DNA of 10,894 nucleotides. Source: Chloroflexota bacterium (GTDB taxonomy: Bacteria; Chloroflexota; Limnocylindria; P2-11E). Position numbers and translations under genes: made by a program. Shown here in pieces: positions 1-7,392 of the stretch. The DNA lies in NCBI GenBank assembly GCA_025350745.1, contig JANXXG010000080.1, positions 1 through 10,894 on the forward strand. Reading direction: 5' to 3'. The notes beneath the pieces are model-generated. The model was not told the DNA's origin. It saw only the letters and a list, made by a program, of their open reading frames with translations, and did no database searches. The first letter of the stretch is position 1; every line of letters begins with the position of its first letter.

Positions 1-1
1 C

Positions 2-418
2 GACACCGCGATCGCCCGGGCGGTCCGCAACTCCCTCGAGTGGGACGTGACCGTCCCCGAGGAGAAGATCGAGTCCATCGTCCGCAACGGCGTGGTGACT
101 CTCAAGGGGACGGTCGACTACTGGTACCAGAGGAATGCCGTAGCCGACGCCGTCGCCCACCTGCTCGGCGTCGTTAGCGTGAACAACCACATCGTGATCG
201 CGCCGCCCGGCCGGACGGACACGGAGATCCACGACGAGCTCAAGGCCGCGCTCGTGCGCCGGTTCCCGTTCGAGCACATCGACGTTGCCGTCGACAGGGG
301 CGTCGTGATCGTGCAGGGCAGCGTTCCCTCGTACCGGATCCGCCGGGAGGCTGAGACGATCACCTGGGCGACCCGTGGCGTCAAGGACCTGACGAACAAG
401 CTCACCGTCATCTTCTGA
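2..418 (+). CDS. BON-domain protein, 3' part (5' end outside the window)
   Basis: The reading frame is open from base 2, so the gene begins upstream of the window and 138 C-terminal residues are visible. Two BON-type repeats can be read. The first runs from about residue 1 to 63 and carries the family pattern of an NGVVTLKGTV strand, an AV.DAV helix and a GV..V.NHI strand. The second, about 70-138, repeats it with DRGVVIVQGSV and GVKDLTNKL. BON domains bind phospholipid or other hydrophobic surfaces and are common in envelope and osmotic-stress proteins. Any role here beyond that is inference. A GTG at 47 could be taken as a start, but it would cut the first BON repeat, so I reject it. The gene ends 65 bases before a small ORF, with a strong hairpin in between. 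Confidence 0.85.
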   Translation, partial: DTAIARAVRNSLEWDVTVPEEKIESIVRNGVVTLKGTVDYWYQRNAVADAVAHLLGVVSVNNHIVIAPPGRTDTEIHDELKAALVRRFPFEHIDVAVDRGVVIVQGSVPSYRIRREAETITWATRGVKDLTNKLTVIF

Positions 419-433
419 ACGCTTCTCACGCAC

Positions 434-468
434 CGCGGCCGTGCCGGCAACACGCCGGCGCGGCCGTG
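434..468 (+). terminator. Strong GC hairpin after the BON gene
   Basis: Arms 434-448 and 454-468 pair over 15 bp with two G-U wobbles and a five-base AACAC loop. No U-tract follows; the next bases are AAAGGAAGGG, which look like the ribosome-binding site of the next small ORF. It could be a terminator lacking a U tail, an mRNA 3'-end stabiliser for the BON message, or a structure controlling access to that ribosome-binding site. The pairing is seen directly; the function is inferred. Confidence 0.5.
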
Positions 469-483
469 AAAGGAAGGGTCTTC

Positions 484-582
484 GTGACAAGCTTCTTCGC
501 ATTCGCCAAGGACCAGCTCGATCTCAACGGGCGGCACGAGCTGTTCATCACGGCGACGGCCTCCGAAGGCGGTGCCGTCTGA
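484..582 (+). CDS. Small 32-residue protein, translationally coupled to the next gene
   Basis: A GTG at 484 is preceded by a purine-rich ribosome-binding site (AAAGGAAGGG, 469-478) and opens a 32-codon frame that ends at the TGA at 580-582. The last A of the stop is the first base of the next gene's ATG (TGATG), a classic coupled arrangement. About 27 of the 32 third codon positions are G or C, like the true genes around it, while the competing frame over the same bases has poor third-position bias and is Arg-rich. The product starts MTSFFAFAKDQL and ends TASEGGAV. It has no Cys, no membrane segment and no signal peptide. I do not recognise a family. It could be a small functional protein or a leader peptide that delivers ribosomes to the downstream gene. 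Confidence 0.5.
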   Translation: MTSFFAFAKDQLDLNGRHELFITATASEGGAV

Positions 583-1040
583 TGGGGACAGCGGAGCGGA
601 TGAAGCTCGAAGCTTCAGGTAACGTCCCGATCGATCTGACGGAGAACGAGTGCCTTGACCTGCTGCAGTCTCACGACCTCGCCCGCATCGCGTTCCTCTT
701 CAAGGAGAGCATCGAGATCTTCCCGATCAACTACTGCCTCGACGGCGCGATCATCGTGTTCCGGACCGGTCTCGGGACGAAGCTGGCCGCGGTCGGCGCG
801 ACGACGGTCGCCGTGGAAGTTGATGGCTGGGACCCGGAGTCGGGGATCGGCTGGAGCGTCATCGCCAAGGGGCGGACCGAGGAGATCACCACCAATCCCG
901 GTCGCGTCGCGGAGCACCTGCGCTGGATGCCCGTGCATCCCGCGGCACCTGGGGATCGCTACCACTGGGTCGGGATCAAGCCAAGCGCGATCTCGGGGCG
1001 GCGCTTCCACATCGCGCCAGCCAAGCGCCCCGGAGCCTAG
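582..1040 (+). CDS. Pyridoxamine 5'-phosphate oxidase-like split-barrel flavin/F420-binding protein
   Basis: The 152-residue product fits the small Pyridox_ox_2-type split-barrel family. Residues about 18-40 carry the opening L..NECLDLLQSHDLARIAF, followed by IFPINYCLDG.IIVFRTGLGTKLAA, the typical P-x-NY...DG...RT..GTKL signature that lines the cofactor site, and then VAVEVD and GWSVIAKGR. Members bind FMN, FAD, F420 or heme, and many remain uncharacterised. No substrate can be assigned. The start at 582 is chosen because it overlaps the stop of the small ORF (TGATG). A second ATG at 600 would remove six residues that precede the fold. Frames extending upstream to 441 have non-coding base composition. 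The stop TAG lies within CTAG, shared with the stop of the convergent transporter gene. Confidence 0.85.
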   Translation: MGTAERMKLEASGNVPIDLTENECLDLLQSHDLARIAFLFKESIEIFPINYCLDGAIIVFRTGLGTKLAAVGATTVAVEVDGWDPESGIGWSVIAKGRTEEITTNPGRVAEHLRWMPVHPAAPGDRYHWVGIKPSAISGRRFHIAPAKRPGA

Positions 1041-2089
1041 CCGCCGGCGTTCGTGATCCCGAGGACACGGATCAGCACAAGCGTCAGGCCGGCCAGGAAC
1101 GCGAGCGAGATGATCACGGCGGCCGCGACGCGCAGGCCGACAAGCCGGACCGCCCCGAGGTCGACGCCGAAGCCCAGCCCGGCCATGGCGATGATGGTCA
1201 GGCCGCGGCTCAGATCGCGGGCCGGCAGCGCGAGCGCGTCGGGCAAGGCCCCGACACTTCGCAGCGCCGCAAACAGCAGGAACGCGACCACGAACCAGGG
1301 CGCGTAGGTGTTCCAGCCGCGCTTCGCCTGACCCGGTTCGCCGCGCCGCGACATCACGAGCGCGGTGAACAGGACGACGGGCCCAAGCAGCATCACCCGC
1401 GTGAGCTTCACGAGGGTGGCGACCTCACCCGAGAGCTGGCTCACCGGGAACGCGGCGGCAATGACCTGGGGCACGGCGTAGACACTCATGCCCGCGAGCA
1501 CGCCGTACTGGTAGTGATCCAGCAGGAAGACCGGGATCAGCAGGGGCAGGGCCAGCACCAGGCACACGCCGAGCACCGCGGTGAGCCCGATCGCGCTCGC
1601 AACGTCCTTCTTGTCCGCCCGGATGACCGGCGCGACGGCCGCGATCGCCGAGTTGCCGCAGATGGAGTTGCCGACGGCGACCAGGAACGCGAGCGCGCCG
1701 GAAAGACCGAGCAGCCGGCCGGCGCCGTAGCTCACCCCGATACCGAGGAGCACGCCCGCGAGCACGAGCGCGATCAGCGCCGGACCTGCCGCGACGATCT
1801 GCCGGACGTCGACGCTCGCGCCGAGCAGCGCGACCCCGACCTCGAGGACCTGCTTCGCCGCGAACGCCGTCCCGGCCGCGAAACGCGTTGGGGCGCGCAG
1901 CGCGTTGCGCAGGACGACGCCGATCAGCAGCGCGATCACCAGCGGCTCGAGCCACTCGTGGCCCAGGACGCGGCTCTCGGCCGATCCGATCACGAGCGCC
2001 GCGATCGCGACGACCGTCGCGAGGACGATCCCATCGCGACCGTCCGCCGGCCAGCCGGCGCGCGTCACGAGCCGATGCGCGAGTGTCAT
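1037..2089 (-). CDS. YeiH-family inner-membrane transporter (putative sulfate exporter family)
   Basis: This is a 350-residue, very hydrophobic protein, the usual length of the YeiH family (E. coli YeiH is about 349). Family hallmarks are visible in order: GVVLRN after the second membrane segment, KQVLEVGVALLGA, the highly conserved GNSICGNSAIAA loop followed by APVI.A.K.DVA.AIG, then YGVLAGMSVYAVPQV and the TLVKLTRVMLLGP stretch. About ten membrane segments can be counted. The family is annotated as putative sulfate exporters, but the transported substrate is experimentally poorly defined. The ATG at 2089 is chosen because the family N-terminus begins there; the open frame further upstream is antisense to the permease gene and very rich in charged residues. 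It ends inside a CTAG shared with the convergent gene. No clear ribosome-binding site is seen. Confidence 0.88.
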   Translation of the reverse strand: MTLAHRLVTRAGWPADGRDGIVLATVVAIAALVIGSAESRVLGHEWLEPLVIALLIGVVLRNALRAPTRFAAGTAFAAKQVLEVGVALLGASVDVRQIVAAGPALIALVLAGVLLGIGVSYGAGRLLGLSGALAFLVAVGNSICGNSAIAAVAPVIRADKKDVASAIGLTAVLGVCLVLALPLLIPVFLLDHYQYGVLAGMSVYAVPQVIAAAFPVSQLSGEVATLVKLTRVMLLGPVVLFTALVMSRRGEPGQAKRGWNTYAPWFVVAFLLFAALRSVGALPDALALPARDLSRGLTIIAMAGLGFGVDLGAVRLVGLRVAAAVIISLAFLAGLTLVLIRVLGITNAGG

Positions 2090-3370
2090 GGCGTCACGTC
2101 GGGGTCGAGCGTATGGGATGCTCTGCGCATCGCTCTTGCCGATCTCGCTCCATTGCGGGACCGCGACACCCGCTGGGTCATCGGCGGGGCTGTCGCGTGG
2201 AGCGTCCTCGACATCTGCCTCGGACTGTTCGGCGGCCTGTTCCTCCTGCGTGCCGGGGGCGGGCTCCTGTCGGCGGCGCTCTGGCTCCTGCCCCTCGGCT
2301 TCGCCCTGGCCCTCGTCTTCCTGGCCGGGCGTCGGGTCTTCGCGCGCACCGGCACGCGGCCGTTCCGTCTCGCGTCGCCCGGCGGCGCGATGGTCGTCGC
2401 CCTCGCGTTCGCGCTGCTCGGCGCGCGTGCGGCCGAGCCGCTCATCACCATCGTCCTTTCCGCGATCTGGGCGCTCGCGCAGGGCCTCCATTGGTCAGCG
2501 TTCAATCTGGTCGAGTTCCGGCGGGTCCCGGCTGCAGACCGCGCGCCGTACTTCGCCCTCCTCAGCCGGCTCGGCCTCGTCGTCGCGGCCACGGTCCCGC
2601 TCGGTGTCGGCTGGTTCCTCGGGCAGTACGCGGACCTCACCGGGTATCGCACGCTCTTCGCGATGCTGGCGATCGTCGGCGTCGTGGTGTTCGTCGCCGC
2701 GTGGCGCACTCCGACGCATCGCACGGCGAACGATGGCGGCCGGTTGCGCGACTCAGCGTCAACGCCGGCCGGGCGATGGGCGCTCGCCGCGATCGCGTTC
2801 CGCGGCATGTGGGATCTCGGCGGGCAGCGGATCATGGTGCCGCTGCTCCTGCTCTCGGTCATCGGATCGGAGAAGGGATTCGGCGTGTACCAGGCCGCGA
2901 ACTCCGTGGCGCTGTTCATCGGCTTCACCGTGAGCACGCGATCGCTCGCGCGGGTCGGCGTCCTCCGAGCGCTCCAGATCGGCATGCTCGGGATGCTCGT
3001 CGCGAATCTCTTGTTCGTCGGGACGGCACAGGCGTGGATCCTGTTCGTCGTCGTGCCGCTCGGCGGGGTCTTCGTCGCCCTCTGGGGGAACGCCGCGTTC
3101 GTCGCGAATCAGCTCCTGATCGACCGACTGATCGGCGACGACGCGTACACCTTCATCGTGGCCCGCGAGCTGGCGCTCGGTGCCGGCCGGACCCTCGCGG
3201 CCGTCGTGGCGATCGGCGCGGCCCTGGCGTTCGGGGACCATGCCGCGCGCCCATTGATGGCGGCCTACGCCCTGACGCCGGCAGCGGCGGCGTTCTGCCT
3301 GGGTCGGGCGCTCGGCCCGGCCGCGTCTGCGCGGAGGGTGGCAGCCGGCACCCCCCGAATGGGTGACTGA
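2075..3370 (+). CDS. MFS-like permease with about 12 membrane segments
   Basis: The product of about 431 residues is a polytopic membrane protein in which roughly twelve hydrophobic segments can be counted. They fall into two halves of six, split by a polar linker near the WRTPTHRT...STPAGRW region at about residues 210-230. That architecture and the loop pattern fit a major facilitator superfamily permease, but I see no motif that gives a substrate. The start is uncertain. The ATG at 2075 is the only ATG in frame near the hydrophobic start, and it makes the gene's 5' end overlap the divergent transporter's 5' end by 15 bases. A TTG at 2153 would instead start at MRDRDTRWV, just before the first membrane segment. 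Neither has a convincing ribosome-binding site. It ends 31 bases before the binding-protein gene. Confidence 0.78.
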   Translation: MRECHGVTSGSSVWDALRIALADLAPLRDRDTRWVIGGAVAWSVLDICLGLFGGLFLLRAGGGLLSAALWLLPLGFALALVFLAGRRVFARTGTRPFRLASPGGAMVVALAFALLGARAAEPLITIVLSAIWALAQGLHWSAFNLVEFRRVPAADRAPYFALLSRLGLVVAATVPLGVGWFLGQYADLTGYRTLFAMLAIVGVVVFVAAWRTPTHRTANDGGRLRDSASTPAGRWALAAIAFRGMWDLGGQRIMVPLLLLSVIGSEKGFGVYQAANSVALFIGFTVSTRSLARVGVLRALQIGMLGMLVANLLFVGTAQAWILFVVVPLGGVFVALWGNAAFVANQLLIDRLIGDDAYTFIVARELALGAGRTLAAVVAIGAALAFGDHAARPLMAAYALTPAAAAFCLGRALGPAASARRVAAGTPRMGD

Positions 3371-3395
3371 CCGGGTTTAGCCGACGCTGAACAAT
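3367..3395 (+). promoter_or_regulatory. Possible sigma-70-like promoter of the solute-binding-protein gene
   Basis: CTGACC (3367-3372, four of six to TTGACA), a 17-base spacer and AACAAT (3390-3395) precede the ATG at 3402 by exactly six bases. That spacing would place the transcription start at or near the ATG (leaderless message). The ATG has no ribosome-binding site, which agrees. The -10 match is modest. Confidence 0.35.
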
Positions 3396-3401
3396 CACCT
3401 C

Positions 3402-4259
3402 ATGATGGACACCAAGCAGCAGATACGTCCCCTTCACGTGCCGTGGAGGGGCATCCTCCAGATGGCGGTCGCGGCCCTCGTCGCGGTGTCCTGCGCGGCG
3501 CCGGCGAGCTCAGGCCCGGTCGACCCAATGGTCGGCCGCTACCGGGTGAGCGGCGGCGGCGGGACCATCCCGGTTCTCACGACGCTGACCGCGCGGTTCA
3601 GCGAGCTGCATCCGGGCGTCCTCTGGGACATCGAGAACGTCGGCTCGGATGCGGCGATCGCTTCGGTCAAGAGCGCCGAAGCCGACTTCGGCGGGGTCAG
3701 CCGCGAAATGACTGCCGCCGAAAAGCAGGCCGTGGGCTTCTTGCCGCTCGGGCTGTCGGGCACGGCGATCGCGGTGAACGTTGCCAATCCGATCGCGTCC
3801 CTGACGAGGGAGCAGATCCGCGCGATCTTCGCGGGAGAGATCAAGGACTGGTCGCAGGTCGGTGCTCCGGCCGGCGAGATCAAGACGTTCGTCCGCGAGC
3901 CGGCCGCGGCCACGCGGCAGATCTTCGACGAGTACATCTTCGGCGGCAAGGCGGCATACCGGAGCGATTACACGCCCGTCGACAGTGCCGACCAGACGAC
4001 CAAAGCGATCACCTCGTTCAAGGATTCGATCAGCATGCTCACCATCACCGACGCCACCCTCAAGAGCACCAGCTACCGGCTCGTTCCGATCGCGGGGGTC
4101 CCGCCCTCGCTTGAGACTCTGCAGAACGGGACGTATCCGATGCGGCGGCCGCTCTATGCCGTGTTCAACGCATCGCGGGAGAAGCTCAAGCCGGCGATCG
4201 GCGCGTTCGTGGACTTCATCAAGAGCCCGGAAGGGCAGAAGCTTCTCGGCGGCAAGTGA
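3402..4259 (+). CDS. PstS-like solute-binding lipoprotein, likely sensory partner of the next-gene kinase
   Basis: This is a 285-residue lipoprotein of the PBP-like (PstS/phosphate-binding) fold. A hydrophobic signal, residues about 17-30, ends in a lipobox (AVSC, Cys31). The family landmarks follow: GGGGTIPVLTTLTARF (about 51-66), P.V...ENVGSD.AI, ADFGGVSRE (SR at 100-101), LTREQIRAIFAGEIKDWSQVG and REPAAATRQIF (165-175). In phosphate binders the anion is held by Ser/Thr-Gly clusters, including an S-G-T in the last motif. Here these read GGGGT, VGSDA and A-A-A-T, so several contacts are altered and the ligand may differ. No ABC permease or ATPase gene is adjacent. Instead its stop overlaps the start of a histidine kinase by four bases (GTGA), which suggests it feeds ligand information to that kinase. 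Two consecutive ATGs (3402, 3405) are possible starts. Confidence 0.85.
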   Translation: MMDTKQQIRPLHVPWRGILQMAVAALVAVSCAAPASSGPVDPMVGRYRVSGGGGTIPVLTTLTARFSELHPGVLWDIENVGSDAAIASVKSAEADFGGVSREMTAAEKQAVGFLPLGLSGTAIAVNVANPIASLTREQIRAIFAGEIKDWSQVGAPAGEIKTFVREPAAATRQIFDEYIFGGKAAYRSDYTPVDSADQTTKAITSFKDSISMLTITDATLKSTSYRLVPIAGVPPSLETLQNGTYPMRRPLYAVFNASREKLKPAIGAFVDFIKSPEGQKLLGGK

Positions 4260-6118
4260 TCCGGCAGATCCTGGCGCCAGGCCTCCTCCGCCGGCTCGTC
4301 ACCCGGACGATGGGCTGGAGCACCGTCGCGCTGCTCGCGTTCGCGGTGCCGGCGTTCTACGTTTCGAACCAGATCATCGTCACACGCTTCGGGGAAGAGG
4401 CCCGCAACCTCGCAGCGAATGCGAACCGCGGTGTCGCCGATCGGGTCACGTTCGCATCCAACGCGGCGGCGACGATCGCCGGTCTGCCGGACGTCGGGCT
4501 GCTCGTGTCGGCCAAGGCGAAGCCAGCGTTGTTCGCGACGTACCTGCTCCCCGTGAAGTCGCGACTGCGGCTCGATGTATTGAATGTCGCGACGACCGAC
4601 GGCCTCGTCGTCGGAGCCGGGCAGGACATCACGAGCGGCGAGATGCTCCCACCCGAGCTGCTGCGACGCGCAGGCATCAAGGCGGAAGAGGCGTGGGTCA
4701 TCGAGGACGAAGCGCGCGGTCTCACCGTCCGCGCGATCTCCGTGATCCGCGATCAGGCCGGACTCCAGATCGGCTTGGTCCAGGCGGGCGTGCTCCTCGA
4801 TACGAACGCGCTCGCGAGCCTCAAGCAGACGACCGATGCGGAGATCGTGCTCCTCGTGGGTCCGACGATCCGCGCTTCCACGCTCTCGGTCGTTTCGGCG
4901 GCCACCTTCCCGACCCTCGCGGAGACGACCCTCACGCCGAAGCAACAGCTCACGCGCCAGATCGACATCGGTGGCCGGAACTACCTGGGAACGTTCAGCG
5001 TCCTGGCGACGCACAACGTCACGAACGGGCTCCTCGCAGTCCTCGTGCCGCTCGCGCCACTCGAGGAGTCGCAGCGATCGCTCGTGGGGGTGTTCGTCGG
5101 TCTGCTGGTCCTGGTGCTCTTTGCCGGAGCGACCTACTCGATCCGCCTCGCCCGCAGCCTCAGCGCACCGCTGACCGCCCTCGCGCGCACGACCGATCGG
5201 GTCGTCCGCGGCGAGCGATCGGTCGGAGTCGCGCAGGGCGCGCCGGATGAGATCGGCCAGCTGCAGGCGGGCTTCGCCCAGATGCTCCACGCACTCGGCG
5301 AGCGCGAAGCCGCCCTCGAATCGACCAACAGCGATCTGGCGCGCGCCAACGCTGAGCTTGGAGGAGCGAACACCGAGCTCTCCCGCGCGAACCGGCTGAA
5401 GAGCGAATTCCTCGCGAACATGAGTCACGAGCTTCGCACCCCGCTCAATGCCATCATCGGGTACAGCCAGCTGATGATCGACGGGATCGACGGCGAGCTG
5501 AACGCACAGCAGATCGCCGACCTGACGCGGGTGACGACCGCTGGGTCCACGCTCCTCGGCCTGATCAACGGCCTCCTCGACATCGCCAAGATCGAGGCGG
5601 GCCGCATGGAGATCGGTCAGGAGCGGGTCGATGTCGTTGCTGCCGTGGCGAAGGTGGCCGACCTGGTCCGCCCGAACGCCGAGGCGAAGAACGTCGTCCT
5701 GCGGACGGATGTCCCGGCCGGCCTTCCGGAAGTGCTGGCGGATCCGCCCCGCTTCGATCAGATCCTTGCCAATCTTGCGTCGAATGCGGTGAAGTTCACG
5801 GAGCGCGGATCGGTGACGATCGCCGCTCGCGCGTTCGGTAGCGAGGTCGTGGTCAGCGTCGCTGACACGGGGATCGGCATCGCCCCTGAAGCGCAGACGT
5901 ACGTGTTCGACGAGTTCCGCCAGGAAGACGCGAGCACGACCCGGCAGTACGGGGGCACGGGCCTCGGCCTCGCGATCGCGAAGAAGCTCGTGGAGCTGCA
6001 AGGGGGTCGGATCTGGCTGGAAAGCGATCCCGGCGCAGGCAGCACGTTCTCGTTCGCGCTCCCGAGCGCGCCAGAGATACCAGCGGCCGCGCCCGAGCCT
6101 GCCGCCTCGACCAGCTAG
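4256..6118 (+). CDS. Membrane sensor histidine kinase (periplasmic sensor, HAMP, HisKA, HATPase)
   Basis: A 620-residue sensor kinase. Membrane segment 1 is at about residues 19-40, an extracytoplasmic sensor of about 235 residues (Cache-like in pattern) follows, and segment 2 is at about 276-298. A HAMP linker with L.APLTALARTTDRV..GE comes next, then a short coiled coil with repeated A.A.L/N.EL units. The H-box ANMSHELRTPLNAIIGY has the phospho-accepting His391. The N-box begins at about Asp501 (ILANLASNAVKF), the G1 box DTGIGI at 537, the FDEFRQ F-box at about 552, and G2 GGTGLGLAI at about 566. All catalytic elements appear intact. There is no receiver domain and no response regulator nearby, so its target is encoded elsewhere. 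The GTG start overlaps the stop of the binding-protein gene (GTGA), implying coupled translation and a stoichiometric pair. Confidence 0.95.
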   Translation: MIRQILAPGLLRRLVTRTMGWSTVALLAFAVPAFYVSNQIIVTRFGEEARNLAANANRGVADRVTFASNAAATIAGLPDVGLLVSAKAKPALFATYLLPVKSRLRLDVLNVATTDGLVVGAGQDITSGEMLPPELLRRAGIKAEEAWVIEDEARGLTVRAISVIRDQAGLQIGLVQAGVLLDTNALASLKQTTDAEIVLLVGPTIRASTLSVVSAATFPTLAETTLTPKQQLTRQIDIGGRNYLGTFSVLATHNVTNGLLAVLVPLAPLEESQRSLVGVFVGLLVLVLFAGATYSIRLARSLSAPLTALARTTDRVVRGERSVGVAQGAPDEIGQLQAGFAQMLHALGEREAALESTNSDLARANAELGGANTELSRANRLKSEFLANMSHELRTPLNAIIGYSQLMIDGIDGELNAQQIADLTRVTTAGSTLLGLINGLLDIAKIEAGRMEIGQERVDVVAAVAKVADLVRPNAEAKNVVLRTDVPAGLPEVLADPPRFDQILANLASNAVKFTERGSVTIAARAFGSEVVVSVADTGIGIAPEAQTYVFDEFRQEDASTTRQYGGTGLGLAIAKKLVELQGGRIWLESDPGAGSTFSFALPSAPEIPAAAPEPAASTS

Positions 6119-6132
6119 TCGCGTAGGGCGGG

Positions 6133-6157
6133 GCGCGCGGAGCGGCTGTCCGTGCGC
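6133..6157 (+). terminator. Hairpin between kinase and FIST genes
   Basis: Arms 6133-6141 and 6149-6157 pair over 9 bp with one G-U wobble around a seven-base loop, starting 15 bases after the kinase stop. No U-tract follows. Because a -10-like element for the next gene follows immediately, this may mark a transcript boundary. It is a structural observation; termination is inferred. Confidence 0.4.
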
Positions 6158-6159
6158 AG

Positions 6160-6165
6160 TACGCT
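6160..6165 (+). promoter_or_regulatory. -10 element (TACGCT) placed for a leaderless FIST transcript
   Basis: TACGCT fits the TAnnnT pattern of bacterial -10 elements and lies exactly six bases before the ATG at 6172, so transcription would start at or near the A of the start codon. No ribosome-binding site is present between it and the ATG. No convincing -35 is seen. Confidence 0.4.
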
Positions 6166-6171
6166 CAGACC

Positions 6172-7392
6172 ATGGCCACCGAACGGCGCGACGCCCGGGC
6201 CTTCGCAGGGACCCGGCCGCGGGTGGGCTCGGGCTTATCGACGAACGAGGACGGCCGCCTTGCGGCCCGTGCGGCGCTCGACGCCGCCCTCGGACCGCTC
6301 GCCGGTGATCCCGCCGACCTCGTCCTGCTGTTCATCTCTCCTCAGCACGAGGATGTGCAGCGCGCGATCATCGACATCGCGAGCGAGCGCGTCGGTGGCG
6401 CGACCGTTCTCGGATGCTCGGCGGGCGGAGTCATCGCTGCACAGCACGAGATCGAGGACGCGCCCGCGGTCGCCGCGTGGGCGGCATCCCTTCCGGGTAT
6501 CGGGATCCAACCCTTCCGCTTGACCTTCCAGCGAGAGGACGATCATGCGATCGTCGAGGGGCTCGAGGACCTGCCGCACGCGGACCGTCGACCGGTGGTC
6601 GTCATGCTCGCGGATCCGTTCTCGTTTCCGGCGGACGTCCTCCTCGACCACTTCAACGAGTCAGCCCCTGGCATCCCGATCGTTGGTGGCATGGCGTCCG
6701 GCGGGCTCGAAGCCGGGAGGAACTCGCTGTACTTCAACGATGAGATCCTGCGCGACGGCGCGGTCGGCGCGATCCTCACCGGACCAGGAATGCGGACGCT
6801 CGTGTCGCAGGGCTGCCGGCCGGTGGGGAAGACGTACGCGGTCACTCGCGCAGAACAGAACGTGCTGTTCGAGCTGGGCGGCGCCTCCGCGATGTCGCGC
6901 ATCGAAGAGCTCTACGAAGGATCGAGCGAGCGCGACCAGCTGCTCATCCGCCGCGGGCTGCACGTCGGCAGCGCGATCACGGAGACGAAGCCCGAGCTCG
7001 TTCAGGGGGACTTTCTCGTGCGGAACGTCGTCGGCGTGGATCGCGAGTCTGGTGCCATCGCGATCAGCGACCGGCTCGAGATCGGCAGCACCGTGCAGTT
7101 CCAGGTGCGCGACGCCGGCTCGGCGCGCGAGGATCTGCATGCCGTTCTGGAGCGGGAGCGGTCCACCGGATCGGGCCGGGTCGCCGGCGGCCTGCTGTTC
7201 TCCTGCAATGGCCGTGGCCAGGCGCTCTTCGGCGAGCCCGATCACGACATCGGAGCCTTCCGCCGCGTGTTCGGCGACGTCCCGATCGCCGGGTTCTTCG
7301 CCGCAGGCGAGATCGGGCCCGTCGCCGGAAAGAACTTCCTCCACGGGTTCACCGCGTCGATGCTGCTGTTCCGCGAGGCGTCGGAACGATGA
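6172..7392 (+). CDS. FIST N/C-domain signal-transduction sensor protein
   Basis: This 406-residue soluble protein has the two-part FIST architecture. FIST_N, about residues 45-235, includes TVLGCSAGGVI...HEIE and PIVGGMASGG. FIST_C, about 236-395, ends in the conserved GGLLFSCNGRGQALFGEPDHD, GFFAAGEIGPV and NFLHGFTASMLLF stretches. FIST proteins are small-ligand sensors; one subgroup (NosP) is a heme protein that reports nitric oxide to a partner histidine kinase. This gene directly follows a complete membrane kinase gene, so a sensory link is plausible, but I cannot see a diagnostic heme ligand and do not assign nitric-oxide sensing. The ATG at 6172 is the first good start after the kinase, preceded by a -10-like element and a hairpin that may separate it from the kinase transcript. 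Its stop overlaps the methyltransferase start (ATGA). Confidence 0.92.
   Translation: MATERRDARAFAGTRPRVGSGLSTNEDGRLAARAALDAALGPLAGDPADLVLLFISPQHEDVQRAIIDIASERVGGATVLGCSAGGVIAAQHEIEDAPAVAAWAASLPGIGIQPFRLTFQREDDHAIVEGLEDLPHADRRPVVVMLADPFSFPADVLLDHFNESAPGIPIVGGMASGGLEAGRNSLYFNDEILRDGAVGAILTGPGMRTLVSQGCRPVGKTYAVTRAEQNVLFELGGASAMSRIEELYEGSSERDQLLIRRGLHVGSAITETKPELVQGDFLVRNVVGVDRESGAIAISDRLEIGSTVQFQVRDAGSAREDLHAVLERERSTGSGRVAGGLLFSCNGRGQALFGEPDHDIGAFRRVFGDVPIAGFFAAGEIGPVAGKNFLHGFTASMLLFREASER

Noticed and set aside
1514-2074. Upstream extension of the MFS-like gene
   Set aside because: It lies antisense to the YeiH-type gene and has the Arg/Asp-rich composition of a shadow frame; no membrane segments or motifs occur there.
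2090-2491. N-terminal extension of the YeiH-type gene by 134 residues
   Set aside because: The added sequence is almost entirely charged Arg/Glu/Asp residues, is antisense to the permease gene, and is absent from the family.
4154-6001. Long open frame of 615 codons on the minus strand opposite the histidine kinase
   Set aside because: It is a shadow of the high-GC kinase gene, rich in Arg, Glu and Asp with no domain pattern; the plus-strand kinase motifs are unequivocal.
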